Assembly (NCBI GenBank): GCA_020725175.1
Contig: DYFM01000008.1
Coordinates: 2,041-52,939 of the forward strand
Length of the DNA: 50,899 nucleotides
Direction: 5' to 3'
Origin: Candidatus Paceibacter sp.
GTDB taxonomy: Bacteria; Patescibacteriota; Patescibacteriia; Magasanikbacterales; UBA922
The notes beneath the pieces were generated by a model that had not been told where the DNA came from, ran no database searches, and saw only the letters and a list, made by a program, of their open reading frames with translations. Shown here piece after piece: positions 23,324 to 32,250 of the stretch (the first letter of the stretch is position 1; every line of letters starts with the position of its first letter). Made by a program: the position numbers and the translations under genes.

Positions 23324-24407
23324 AATTGCAATTGTCTATCTTTCGTTTCATTGTGAGCCATACATGGATGATGTTGTTTCAGCATTGAAAAATATCACCT
23401 ATCCAAAAGATAAGTTGGAGTTTATTATCGTAGACAACCCACATCCGGAATACGGACCGTCGGTTTCGTACATTGAAGAAAACGTGATGCCAATGTCTGG
23501 AAAAGAACTACCGCATACCACGTTGCTAGCACAATCGGAAAACTTGGGTTTTGCTGGAGGAAACAATAAAGGGGTAGATTGGGCGCTTGAACATGGATTT
23601 GATTATGTGTTTTTTCACAATAACGATGGATTTGTAGCGGCAAATGCCTTTGAGCCGGTCATCGAAATCATGGAAAAAGATAAAAATGTGGCAATCGTTC
23701 AGTCTTTGATGTTGCTTCATCCAGATACTGAGTTGGTAAATACCAGTGGAAACCTTATGCATTATCTTGGTTTTGGGTTCATGAATAATTATCGTACACC
23801 GTACAAGGAATTAAAACTTGCCGAAACTGAAGAAATTCCGTATGCCAGTGGTGCTGCATTTATGATCTCTACCGATCTCATCCGCAAATACGGCGCTTGG
23901 GATGAAGATTTTTTCTTGTATCATGAGGATTTGGAATGGTCATTTCGTTTACGTGCTGCTGGGTATAACGTATTGGTTGCAAAAGATTCCATCTTTTATC
24001 ACAAATATCAATTTGCCAGAAGTATCACAAAGTTTTATTGGATGGAGCGCAATCGACATGGTGTCATGTTGATGTTTTTCAAATGGCCAACTCTTCTTAT
24101 TTTACTGCCTATGGCTTTGGTTTTAGAGGTTGGTTTATGGATATTTGCCTGGAAAAATAAATACGCCGATAAACGGGCTGAGGTATATAAATATTGGCTG
24201 AAAGCTTCAAACTGGAAGTTGTGGTTGAAAAAAAGAAAGAAGATTCAATCTTGGCGAATTGTAAATGATAGAACGTTATTGTCATACACAGTGCCAGACA
24301 TTGTTTTTCAAGAAGAGGTGATGCGAAATCCACTACTTACGTATATTGGAAACCCGGTAATGAAAATATATTATTGGATAGTGGTAAAGGGATTAATCTG
24401 GTGGTAA
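23304..24407 (+). CDS. Glycosyltransferase family 2, with C-terminal membrane segment
   Basis: A 367-aa GT-A glycosyltransferase: KIAIVYLSFHCE, NLGFAGGNNKGVDWA, FFHNNDGFV (DxD position is NND-G), YASGAAFMISTDLI and YHEDLEWSFRLRAAGY. One clear hydrophobic helix LLILLPMALVLEVGLWIFAW near residue 265 and a basic tail suggest membrane attachment. It overlaps the previous gene by 20 nt; rmlA-like follows after 18 nt. Confidence 0.87.
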   Translation: MPINYPKIAIVYLSFHCEPYMDDVVSALKNITYPKDKLEFIIVDNPHPEYGPSVSYIEENVMPMSGKELPHTTLLAQSENLGFAGGNNKGVDWALEHGFDYVFFHNNDGFVAANAFEPVIEIMEKDKNVAIVQSLMLLHPDTELVNTSGNLMHYLGFGFMNNYRTPYKELKLAETEEIPYASGAAFMISTDLIRKYGAWDEDFFLYHEDLEWSFRLRAAGYNVLVAKDSIFYHKYQFARSITKFYWMERNRHGVMLMFFKWPTLLILLPMALVLEVGLWIFAWKNKYADKRAEVYKYWLKASNWKLWLKKRKKIQSWRIVNDRTLLSYTVPDIVFQEEVMRNPLLTYIGNPVMKIYYWIVVKGLIWW

Positions 24408-24425
24408 AGAACATGATATTTTCTT

Positions 24426-25511
24426 ATGAAAATTCGAAAAGCCATTCTTACCGGGGGTGGAAGAGCGACTCGCTTACATCCTATCACTACGACAATCAAC
24501 AAACATTTACTACCACTCGCGAACAAGCCGATGATTTTTCATGCTATCGATAAGGCGGTTGAGGCTGGAATAAAAGAAATTTACATCAATACTAATCCCG
24601 GTGAAACAGAGCTTCAAAAGTACATTGGGGATGGCGGACACTGGGGTATCTCAATTAAATTTTTTGAACAAACCGGCGGACCCCAAGGTATTGCACATGT
24701 TGTGAATGAGGCGCGGCAATTTATCGGTGATGAGCCGTTTATGTTTTACCTGTCCGATAATATTTTGTTGGGTAGTTTGAAAGAAATGGTAGATGAGTTT
24801 TCTCGTGGTAAAAATGATTGTATGCTCACACTTTCCGAAGTACCGGATCCGGAGCGGTTTGGTGTACCGGTGTTTGATAGTGCAGGGAATTTGGTGGATG
24901 TGCTCGAAAAACCAACGGCACCACCAAATAATTTTGCTGTAACAGGAATTTATCTCTATGGCCCAAGAATTTTCTTTGATACCTATAAAAAAATAAACCC
25001 GAGTCCGCGGGGAGAATATGAAATTTCTGATATTCATTCTGTTTTGTTAAAAGAAGGGAAAACCGTGGGGTATAAAGAGGTTACTGGTTGGTGGAAAGAT
25101 ACCGGAAAGCCAGATGATTTGTTGTTGGCAAACCAATTGCTTCTTGATCAACTGCACGAAGGAAATTTTCCAAATCATGGTATGGTAGAAGATGATGTGG
25201 TCATTGAGGGAAAGGTGCAGATTGGTATAGGAACGAAGATACATAGTGGTGTTACATTGATTGGGCCGGTTATTATCGGTGAAAATTGTGTCCTATCAAA
25301 CTGTACGATAGGTCCACATGTGACAATTGGTCCTGGGACAACCATTGTAAACGCCACCATAAAAAATTCTATGATTCTTGATGGTGCTGAAGTGAGCACA
25401 CGTGCTACGGTTGCCAACAGTATGATCGGAAAAAAAGCGATTATTCGAGAAAAGACCGAGCAGCCTCATCACTATTACATTGTGGGAGACAAGACGGTGG
25501 TTGAATTTTAA
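24426..25511 (+). CDS. Sugar-1-phosphate nucleotidyltransferase, long form (RmlA/StrD-like)
   Basis: A 361-aa enzyme that would join a sugar-1-phosphate to dTMP or UMP. The N-terminal pyrophosphorylase domain has KAILTGGGRATRLHP (the usual GTRL is ATRL), NKHLLPLANKPM, FYLSDNILLG, and GVPVFDSAGN. The C-terminal 100 residues are hexapeptide repeats of a left-handed beta-helix (IEGKVQIG, GPVIIGENCVLSNC), as in the long StrD-type proteins. It feeds RmlB (15557). Last gene of the GT2 operon, before a strong terminator. Confidence 0.85.
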   Translation: MKIRKAILTGGGRATRLHPITTTINKHLLPLANKPMIFHAIDKAVEAGIKEIYINTNPGETELQKYIGDGGHWGISIKFFEQTGGPQGIAHVVNEARQFIGDEPFMFYLSDNILLGSLKEMVDEFSRGKNDCMLTLSEVPDPERFGVPVFDSAGNLVDVLEKPTAPPNNFAVTGIYLYGPRIFFDTYKKINPSPRGEYEISDIHSVLLKEGKTVGYKEVTGWWKDTGKPDDLLLANQLLLDQLHEGNFPNHGMVEDDVVIEGKVQIGIGTKIHSGVTLIGPVIIGENCVLSNCTIGPHVTIGPGTTIVNATIKNSMILDGAEVSTRATVANSMIGKKAIIREKTEQPHHYYIVGDKTVVEF

Positions 25512-25551
25512 GGTTTATGAGTTACTTATAAAAAACAGTTCCTAAGCATGT

Positions 25552-25576
25552 AAAAAGACTGTTGAACAGTCTTTTT
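25552..25576. terminator. Bidirectional terminator
   Basis: AAAAAGACTGTT-GA-ACAGTCTTTTT, followed by more T. It ends the GT2 operon. Read from the other side, the stop codon of the PEGA protein (TAA at 25576-25578) lies on the edge of the same run. Confidence 0.85.
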
Positions 25577-26928
25577 TAGTACGGGAGTATGTGAATACCA
25601 TTTACACCCTTTACTGTTCCTGTTACGATGATGTATTTTCTTTCTTGATCAACCGCAAGATCTCGGACATGTGAAAGATCGCTGAGAATAGTTTGGACTG
25701 AGGTATACCCGGGATGAAATGTCATGAGCTGTTCACTGGTTGAGAAAAGCAGTAATCCGGTTTGGTCCAGCGTTCGTACCGACTCAATTGGTTCAGAACT
25801 TCGGTTTAAAATCAGGTATGTTCCATCGGCATACAGACCCCAAAGTTCATTTTCCGACCAAGCATACCATTCGTTTAGGGTTGAATCGTAATAGGTGTTG
25901 GTGGTGGGAATATTTGAAAGAGTGTGAGTGCGGTCATTGTTGAATGCGAGGTGAATAATCGAATCGTTTGTGCTGGCGATCAAGCGACGATTATTGATGT
26001 CAAGAATATCGGTAAGTGGTGTTTCTATAACAATTGATAGTGGGAGGTTATCTTCAGAATTGTACCATAATCGTTTTTCTTTTGTATCATACCACCAGAG
26101 ATTTCCATCATCATCAACATGCCAAACCGATGATTGAACAGGTGAGATAGTGTGTTGGCTTCCTCCGGCGATACGGTAGATGGTGTTTGATGCTTGGATA
26201 TAGATTGTTGGAGTGTTACCGATCCTGGTCCATTGAACAGGGGAAATAGGAGAGTTTGAAAATGTTTGATTGATCTTTCTTTGTTCAGGATTTCGGGCGT
26301 CAACTACCTCAACTTTTGCTCCGGAATTGGTTGCTGTGTGGATGAGGAGAAAAGGGTGATACGGTGACCAGGAAAGAGAGGGGGCGGTTTTCAGTTGTTC
26401 AGAAAAAAGAGGATGCTCTACTTTTTCACGAATGTCATAAAGAACAACCGTGTAAACACTATTGTTCTCACTAAGAATTGCTAAGTACCGGCCATCCTCG
26501 GACGCGACCACTTCTTTGCTTGATGAAATATCAAGCGGTAATGTGCCTGGTTGTGTTTTTTTTATGAGAGTCACATCCCGGATATACGTGGTTTCATTAC
26601 TTCTGATGACAATGGATTTTTCCCACGGATAATACCCATCTTTATTCAGTGTTACCCAGTAGGTACCTGGAGCGCGATTTGATAGACGTAGTGGTAAACG
26701 CTTTCCATTGTCAATAACAACACCGTTAATTGTCACTACTGCGTCTCGTGGTTTGGCGTTAATACTCAAAACACCAGTCTGTTGGATTTTGTGCCGTTCA
26801 AAGTCATATCGATATCCGGCTGTATAGAAGATAATAATTGGTGAAATGATAAAAAAAGTCAGTATCAGGAACACTAAAATAGTACGTCGGACTGGTTTGG
26901 TTAAGAGTGTGTTTTCAGGATAAGACAT
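25576..26928 (-). CDS. PEGA-domain membrane-anchored protein with beta-propeller-like region
   Basis: A 450-aa protein. The N-terminal membrane helix (ILVFLILTFFIISPIIIFYTAGYRY, about residues 17-41, given in part) anchors it. A PEGA domain follows (GVLSINAKPRDAVVTINGV, APGTYWVTLNKDGYYPW). The rest consists of repeated strands with WSP/WSE motifs, as in TolB-like propellers (LSWSPYHPF, YAWSENELWGLYADG). It probably faces the outside and binds glycan or another surface component; that is inference. Convergent with the rmlA-like gene. Not recognised beyond the PEGA domain. Confidence 0.75.
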   Translation of the reverse strand: MSYPENTLLTKPVRRTILVFLILTFFIISPIIIFYTAGYRYDFERHKIQQTGVLSINAKPRDAVVTINGVVIDNGKRLPLRLSNRAPGTYWVTLNKDGYYPWEKSIVIRSNETTYIRDVTLIKKTQPGTLPLDISSSKEVVASEDGRYLAILSENNSVYTVVLYDIREKVEHPLFSEQLKTAPSLSWSPYHPFLLIHTATNSGAKVEVVDARNPEQRKINQTFSNSPISPVQWTRIGNTPTIYIQASNTIYRIAGGSQHTISPVQSSVWHVDDDGNLWWYDTKEKRLWYNSEDNLPLSIVIETPLTDILDINNRRLIASTNDSIIHLAFNNDRTHTLSNIPTTNTYYDSTLNEWYAWSENELWGLYADGTYLILNRSSEPIESVRTLDQTGLLLFSTSEQLMTFHPGYTSVQTILSDLSHVRDLAVDQERKYIIVTGTVKGVNGIHILPY

Positions 26929-27076
26929 AGAAACATGTGGTTCGAATCAGGTAGAGTAAGCAGTTCGTTTTATTGCCTTTTTGTGTATTTTCTTATATAC
27001 TAGTCATTCGAAAGAATACAACATTTTTTTGTTTTTCACAAGAGAACTCCTGTTGTGAGAGTGGTCGGAATTATAA

Positions 27077-27250
27077 CATATCAAATGCGAAAACTCTGAA
27101 CATACGAAAGCGTAAAGGTAAAAGGGGGTACTGTATACATGAGAGATTTCTGTTTCATAAATGTTGTGTCTATTACAAATGATAATTCTTACATTTTAAC
27201 TCACATAACAAAATGTATTTCATACTTTCGTAGTTTTCGTATTTGGTATG
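27077..27250. repeat. Mutated long inverted repeat in a 384-bp gene-free gap
   Basis: Left arm 27077-27114 and right arm 27221-27250 are complementary (CATA-CAAAT-CGAAAACT...ACGAAAG-GTA) with an 8-nt difference in length; 106 bases lie between them. The gap 26929-27312 also holds a small hairpin CACAA/TTGTG near 27037-27057 and AT-rich sequence with -10-like TATAAA near 27262. No reading frame there is convincing. Confidence 0.7.
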
Positions 27251-27312
27251 TACAAATTGTATAAAGATTATAACAGAACAGCCTTTCATCTACTTATCTC
27301 TAAATAATCACT

Positions 27313-28596
27313 ATGCCAAAATTCATTATTGAAGGTGGGCGCCCGTTGACCGGAGAAATTGAACCGGTAGGAAATAAAAATGCGGTTCTTAAAATGATTG
27401 CCGCAACACTGTTGACTTCAGAGCCGGTGACACTGACCAATGTACCGGCAATAAGTGATGTGCGAGTCATGCTTAGGATTTTGGAACAGATGGGTACGGA
27501 AGTACAATATGAACAACGCGGGCAAACAGTGACCCTTACAACAAAAACACTAAAGACAACCGTAGTTCCCTACGAAGATGCCAAAAAACTGCGCGCCTCC
27601 AACGTTCTACTTGGACCTATCTTGGCACGAGCTGGTAAGGTGACGGGAGTAATTCCCGGTGGAGATAAAATTGGTCCACGAGAAATGAACGCCCATTTTG
27701 ATGGCTTGACACAACTCGGAGCAGTACTCGGTCAAACTCATGGCGATGTCTTTACGCTCAAAGGAACGCTCCGGGGGGCAACCGTCTTTTTGTACGAACC
27801 GAGTGTGACCGCAACCGAAAACGTTATTATGGCGGCAGTGTTGGCAAAAGGAAAGACTACTATTGAAAATGCCGCTTCAGAACCGCACGTTCAAGAACTG
27901 TGCCGTATGCTGGTTTCTATGGGTGCTTCAATTGACGGAATTGGAACAAATCGTCTTCTAATCACAGGCGTAATAAAACTACATGGAACGACCCATCGTG
28001 TTCCACCGGATTTTATCTATATTGGGACCATGATTGTTCTGACGGCTATTACCAAAGGAGAATTGCTTATAAAAAATGTGGTGCACGAAGATTTGCGAAC
28101 GATTTTGTATTTCTTCTCGAAGCTGGGAGTGGTAACCAAAAAACAGGGGAAGCATATTCTTGTTCCAAAAAAGCAAACGCTGAGTATGTCAGATCAGGTA
28201 TGGGGAAGAATAAAAGGAATTTATTCTCAGCCTTGGCCTTGTTTTCCGACCGATATGATGAGTTTGGCTATTGTCCTTGCGACGCAAGTCAAAGGATCTA
28301 CGTTATTTTTTGAAAAAATGTATTCTGGTCGCATGTTTTTTGCGGATTATCTCAATGGCATGGGTGCGCATATCACTGTCGCTGATCCATACCGGGTAAT
28401 TGTCAACGGGAAAACCGTGCTGAAAGGAAGAACGTTGCAGTCTCCGGATCTGCGTGCCGGCATGGCCTATGTTGCTGCCGGGCTTTGTGCCAAAGGAATC
28501 ACGGTGGTCGAGGGTATTGAGCATATTGATCGGGGATATCCAAATATCGAGGAGGTCCTTCGTTCACTTGGTGCCAAGATAGAACGCGCGGAATAG
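27313..28596 (+). CDS. murA: UDP-N-acetylglucosamine 1-carboxyvinyltransferase, Asp-type
   Basis: A 427-aa MurA, first committed enzyme of peptidoglycan synthesis; it adds enolpyruvate to UDP-GlcNAc in the cytoplasm. EPVGNKNAVLKMIAATLL is the N-terminal block with the key Lys and Asn, and RASNVLLGPILARAG precedes the flexible loop. In the loop the normal PGGC reads PGGD (Asp at about residue 118), the position of the fosfomycin-reactive Cys115 of E. coli. From known homologues with Asp here (Mycobacterium, Chlamydia), fosfomycin should not bind covalently. Length and C-terminal blocks are normal. Downstream is the protease gene. Confidence 0.95.
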   Translation: MPKFIIEGGRPLTGEIEPVGNKNAVLKMIAATLLTSEPVTLTNVPAISDVRVMLRILEQMGTEVQYEQRGQTVTLTTKTLKTTVVPYEDAKKLRASNVLLGPILARAGKVTGVIPGGDKIGPREMNAHFDGLTQLGAVLGQTHGDVFTLKGTLRGATVFLYEPSVTATENVIMAAVLAKGKTTIENAASEPHVQELCRMLVSMGASIDGIGTNRLLITGVIKLHGTTHRVPPDFIYIGTMIVLTAITKGELLIKNVVHEDLRTILYFFSKLGVVTKKQGKHILVPKKQTLSMSDQVWGRIKGIYSQPWPCFPTDMMSLAIVLATQVKGSTLFFEKMYSGRMFFADYLNGMGAHITVADPYRVIVNGKTVLKGRTLQSPDLRAGMAYVAAGLCAKGITVVEGIEHIDRGYPNIEEVLRSLGAKIERAE

Positions 28597-28647
28597 GTTG
28601 CCAATGTTTTACAGGTGTGTCACACTACCTATAGTTATTATTATTCT

Positions 28648-29895
28648 ATGTCAATGTATCAGTCTACAACAAAAAAATGGAAAATTACTCTCGCTCTAGG
28701 TATCGTGTTTCTTTTAGGAGTTGGGGCAGGAAATTTTTGGAGCGCAACCAAGGCTATTACCAATGAAGATGGGGAAGTGGAAATACAAAAAGTAATTGAT
28801 TTGTATAGCAAAACTCGTTCTTCAGAAGTACGTTTTGATCAATTTTGGAATGTTTGGGATACGGTCAAGAAAAAACATGTTTCACAACCGGTTGATGATG
28901 TATCTTTGTTTTATGGAGCAATAGAAGGAATGGTGGAAAGCTTGAATGATCCGTACTCGGTGTACTTTTCGCCCCAGCAGGCGGAAGAATTTGCCGAGGA
29001 GATATCAGGAGAGTTTGAGGGAATTGGCGCAGAAATCGGATTTGAAAAGGAGCAATTGATTATCGTCGCTCCGCTTCCTGGTTCTCCGGCAGAGCGTGCC
29101 GGTTTACGCCCGGGTGATAGAGTATTAAAAATTGATGAACAAGAAGCATATGGATTGACATTGGATGAGGCAGTTTCTCAGATTCGTGGTGAGGGGGGAA
29201 CAACTGTCACGTTGTTAGTAAGTCCGAAGCAGTCGGTTGAAGTAAAAGAGGTAAAAATTGTGCGTGAGAAAATTAATATACCAACGGTAGTGAGTGAAAT
29301 GAAAGATGGGGATATTGCGTATATCCGAATCAATCATTTTAATGCCAATACGACCCGCGAATTTGATACTGCGGTGCAAAAAGCAATACAAACATCCGCA
29401 AAGGCAGTGATTCTCGATATGCGTAGCAATCCGGGGGGGTATCTTGATGAATCGGTAAATGTAGCGAGTGAATGGATAGAAAAAGGTGTTGTCGCCTCTG
29501 AACGATATAATGATGGGCGAGTGGTGGAATATACTGCCACAGGAAAACATCGGTTTGTTGGTACGCCAACAGTGGTATTGGTGGATGGCGGTACTGCGTC
29601 CGGTGCCGAAATTGTGGCGGGAGCGTTGAAAGATTTGGGCCTGGCAACTATTGTCGGAGAACAAACCTTTGGAAAAGGGTCGGTGCAAGAGTTTGAAATA
29701 TTACCGGATGGTTCGGCATTAAAACTAACGGTGGCTGAATGGTTGACCCCAAAAGGCAATAATATTAATGAAGAAGGAATTATGCCGGATGTAATTCTTG
29801 AAGAAATGGTAACTACCACACCATCGGGAGTTGAAGGCGAAACGACGGTGAAGGATCTGGGGATAGAAAAGGCGATTGAAATGTTGAGGAAATAA
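28648..29895 (+). CDS. C-terminal processing peptidase, S41 family
   Basis: A 415-aa secreted protease. N-terminal membrane/signal segment ITLALGIVFLLGVGAGNFW, then the S41 N-terminal region (DPYSVYFSP), a PDZ domain (FEGIGAEIGFEKEQLIIVAPLPGSPAERAGLRPGD), and the catalytic core with Ser in GGTASGAEIVAGAL and Lys in FGKGSVQ. It would cleave C-termini of exported proteins. A GTG at 28615 opens the frame but the extra residues are unlike a signal, so ATG at 28648 (after TTATTCT) is chosen. Confidence 0.9.
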   Translation: MSMYQSTTKKWKITLALGIVFLLGVGAGNFWSATKAITNEDGEVEIQKVIDLYSKTRSSEVRFDQFWNVWDTVKKKHVSQPVDDVSLFYGAIEGMVESLNDPYSVYFSPQQAEEFAEEISGEFEGIGAEIGFEKEQLIIVAPLPGSPAERAGLRPGDRVLKIDEQEAYGLTLDEAVSQIRGEGGTTVTLLVSPKQSVEVKEVKIVREKINIPTVVSEMKDGDIAYIRINHFNANTTREFDTAVQKAIQTSAKAVILDMRSNPGGYLDESVNVASEWIEKGVVASERYNDGRVVEYTATGKHRFVGTPTVVLVDGGTASGAEIVAGALKDLGLATIVGEQTFGKGSVQEFEILPDGSALKLTVAEWLTPKGNNINEEGIMPDVILEEMVTTTPSGVEGETTVKDLGIEKAIEMLRK

Positions 29896-29896
29896 C

Positions 29897-30218
29897 TCCG
29901 CCCGAGGTCGCTTGTCCGCCTTGTTTACCCGCCTCGGGTGGGGGTGGGGATAAAACGAAATAAGGAAATAAAGAAATAAGCAATTAATGAAAAACAAAAG
30001 AGTTCATTGTTTTATTCTTCAAAATCAGGAAACTCTACTATCAATTCTGAATTCTTAATTTTTAATTTTATTCTCAATTCTAAATTCTTATCTCAATCTT
30101 AATCTCAATCTTAATCTTAATCTTAATCTTAATCTTAATCTCAATCTTAATCTTAATCTTAATATCAATCTTAGTCTTAATCTTATTCTTATTCTTATTC
30201 TTATTCTTAATCAAATTA
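29897..30218. repeat. Intergenic repeat block: palindromes, then (TTAATC)n-like array
   Basis: 29897-29945 holds degraded CCGCC palindromes (CCGCCCGAGG, CCGCCTTG, CCCGCCTCGGGT). 29950-29990 has AAATAAGGAAATAAAG words. From about 30045 to 30210 the sequence is an imperfect tandem array of TTAATC/TTATTC hexamers (AATCTTAATCTTAATCTCAATC style). It runs up to the start of the YtxH-like gene, so it also forms its 5' leader. I see no gene. Confidence 0.85.
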
Positions 30219-30220
30219 AT

Positions 30221-30604
30221 ATGGGAAACTTCAAAAAAGGTATGGTACTTGGCGGTTTGCTTGGTGCCGGGGTTATGTGGTTGTCTGCCACAAAAGAAGG
30301 GAAAGAAATGCGCGCGCAGTTATTGGATCATTCTGTGCAGGCATATGAAAAAATTCGTTTAAAAGTATTAAATAGTAAAACGTGGGACAAACTAAGTAAA
30401 AGTGAGTACGTAAAAACAGTGCAACAGATGGTGGATAAATATGGCAAAGAGTTTGGCTTGAACCCTCACACAAAGGAAATTTTGAAGGGAATTTTGTTGA
30501 CCCAATGGGAGAAACTTCAAGGGGAAATTCAAGAGAAAAAAGCAGAAATGAAACAGACAGTCAAGAGAACTGCAAAAAAAGCCGCGAAACGAACTCGTTC
30601 TTAG
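30221..30604 (+). CDS. YtxH-like small membrane-associated protein
   Basis: A 127-aa protein. The Gly-rich hydrophobic start (KGMVLGGLLGAGVMWLSATKEGKEMR) is the YtxH/gas-vesicle-like pattern of a short membrane helix followed by a charged helical body. The C-terminus is very basic (KRTAKKAAKRTRS) and could bind nucleic acid or acidic lipid. It ends 1 nt before the NUDIX gene, so both are one transcript. Function unknown. Confidence 0.65.
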   Translation: MGNFKKGMVLGGLLGAGVMWLSATKEGKEMRAQLLDHSVQAYEKIRLKVLNSKTWDKLSKSEYVKTVQQMVDKYGKEFGLNPHTKEILKGILLTQWEKLQGEIQEKKAEMKQTVKRTAKKAAKRTRS

Positions 30605-30605
30605 T

Positions 30606-31031
30606 ATGCAGCAACGTTTCTTTGTGGCGAATAAAGCCATTATTGTTAATGATAAGGGGAACATACTTATACTCCGTGAGAGTGATGATGAAATTCGCGC
30701 TCAAACCGGAAAATGGGGTCTCCCGGGTGGAAGAATGGAGTTTGGGGAACATCCTCAGGACGCTTTGAAACGTGAGGTAAAAGAGGAAACCGGTCTTGAT
30801 GTGGATCCTGTCCGGCCGGTACATGTTGACGAATGGCAACCAAAAGTAGTACCGGATGAGGCCTGGCAAATTGTTGGGATATTTTATTTGTGTACAGTGA
30901 ATTCAGTGTCTGAGGTATCTATAAATGAAGAGTTTGATGCGTACTCTTGGGTTGATGCGACAACAGTAAAGGAATATGTGTTGATGGAAGCTGATAAAAA
31001 GGCAATTTTACAATACGTACGTAATAAGTAA
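30606..31031 (+). CDS. NUDIX hydrolase, MutT-like
   Basis: A 141-aa NUDIX protein. GLPGGRMEFGEHPQDALKREV followed by KEETGLDV is a perfect Nudix box near residues 38-60. Small size fits MutT-like NTP sanitising or general nucleotide hydrolases. It starts 1 nt after the YtxH-like gene. The gap to pilT carries three copies of the word CCAATAAA. Substrate unknown. Confidence 0.9.
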   Translation: MQQRFFVANKAIIVNDKGNILILRESDDEIRAQTGKWGLPGGRMEFGEHPQDALKREVKEETGLDVDPVRPVHVDEWQPKVVPDEAWQIVGIFYLCTVNSVSEVSINEEFDAYSWVDATTVKEYVLMEADKKAILQYVRNK

Positions 31032-31060
31032 ACCAATAAACCAATAAACATTAATCTTCT

Positions 31061-32095
31061 ATGCCTACCATCGCATCATATTTTACTGAAGTCATGAAAG
31101 CGCAGGCTTCTGACTTACATCTGGTTGTGGGGGAAGCTCCAACTCTTCGAATTCAGGGGGAACTAACGCCTCTGAAAGAAGAGACTGTTGGAGAAAAGTC
31201 TTTGGAAACATTTATCGGTTCCCTACTGAATGTTGAGCAAAAGAAGAAATTTAATGAGGAAATGGAAATGGATGTGAGTTATGAGGCGGATGGCGCGCGG
31301 TTTCGTATCAATCTTCATCGGCAGGAAGGAAAACTGGGACTAGCGGCACGCTTGATTCCAAAAAATATTCCAACTCCGGAGCAGCTTCGGTTTGAGCCGA
31401 TTTTGACTGATTTTACCAATCTGCTTGATGGACTGGTGCTGGTGGTTGGGCCAACCGGCCAAGGAAAATCGACGACACTGGCATCGATGATCGAAGAGGT
31501 GAATAAGAACCGTAAAACCCACATTGTTACTATTGAAGATCCGATTGAATTTTTATTTGAAGAAAAAAAGAGTTTAATTGAGCAGCGCGAAGTGGGAATT
31601 GATACTCTGTCGTTTGCGGCGGCGTTGAAACATGTGTTGCGTCAGGATCCAAACGTTATTCTTGTCGGAGAAATGCGTGATCCGGAAACGATTGCTACTG
31701 TATTGACCGCAGCAGAGACCGGGCACTTGGTATTTTCTACTCTCCACGCGTCTACCGCAGCCGAAGCGGTTGAACGTATTGTGGATGTGTTTGAAGGACC
31801 CAAGCAACGTCAGGTTCTTATTCAGTTATCAGCGGTATTACGAGGTGTGGTAGCTCAGCAGTTGATTCCAACACCAGATGGAAAACGAGTAGCGGCTCGA
31901 GAAATTTTGGTAAATAATACGGCAGTGGCCAACTTAATTCGTGAGAACAACATCGCGCAAATTCAAAGTGCTATTCAAACCGGAGCAAAAGATGGAATGA
32001 TTTCTATGGAAAATTCTCTGAAGCAGTTGGTCAAGGAAGGATTAGTCGATAAAGAAACTGCCGAACGAAGAATGGGGAGACAGCGGAGAGTTTGA
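31061..32095 (+). CDS. pilT: Type IV pilus retraction ATPase PilT
   Basis: A 344-aa hexameric ATPase that depolymerises type IV pili at the inner face of the membrane. The N-terminal domain begins ASDLHLVVGEAPTLRIQGEL. Walker A is GPTGQGKST (about residues 130-138), the Asp box region is THIVTIEDPIEFLFE, Walker B LVGEMRDPETI, and the His box STLHASTAAEAVERI. Length is normal. No other pilus gene is in the window, so pilus function is expected but its partners lie elsewhere. Confidence 0.94.
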   Translation: MPTIASYFTEVMKAQASDLHLVVGEAPTLRIQGELTPLKEETVGEKSLETFIGSLLNVEQKKKFNEEMEMDVSYEADGARFRINLHRQEGKLGLAARLIPKNIPTPEQLRFEPILTDFTNLLDGLVLVVGPTGQGKSTTLASMIEEVNKNRKTHIVTIEDPIEFLFEEKKSLIEQREVGIDTLSFAAALKHVLRQDPNVILVGEMRDPETIATVLTAAETGHLVFSTLHASTAAEAVERIVDVFEGPKQRQVLIQLSAVLRGVVAQQLIPTPDGKRVAAREILVNNTAVANLIRENNIAQIQSAIQTGAKDGMISMENSLKQLVKEGLVDKETAERRMGRQRRV

Positions 32096-32099
32096 TTTT

Positions 32100-32160
32100 T
32101 CTTTATTACTACATCACTACTCCACTTCACCACTTCATCAGTACATCACTTCATTATTTT
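32100..32160. repeat. Local word repeat (ACTACATCACTACTCC)
   Basis: Imperfect copies of CACTACATCACT / CACTTCATCA fill the gap after pilT. The same vocabulary reappears after the penicillin-binding protein gene (34061-34110) and at 46494-46510, so this word family spans three gaps. Confidence 0.65.
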
Positions 32161-32250
32161 ATCTTTTCTAAAAGCGTATGTTTGATAATAGCTGTGACTA
32201 AGATGATCGAAAAAAAGTGTTTTTGTTTGAAATAAACCGAAGACTCCGGT

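Noticed and set aside
25512-25580. A small RNA between the rmlA-like and PEGA genes
   Set aside because: The only structure is a bidirectional terminator between converging genes, which explains it fully.
26973-27182. A 69-codon frame in the gap before murA
   Set aside because: It lies over the inverted repeat, is Cys/Phe/Tyr-rich, and has no start context or family signal.
30045-30210. TTAATC array as a CRISPR or telomere-like repeat
   Set aside because: Units are 6 bases with no spacers of constant size, and the array is imperfect and internal; it fits a local word repeat.
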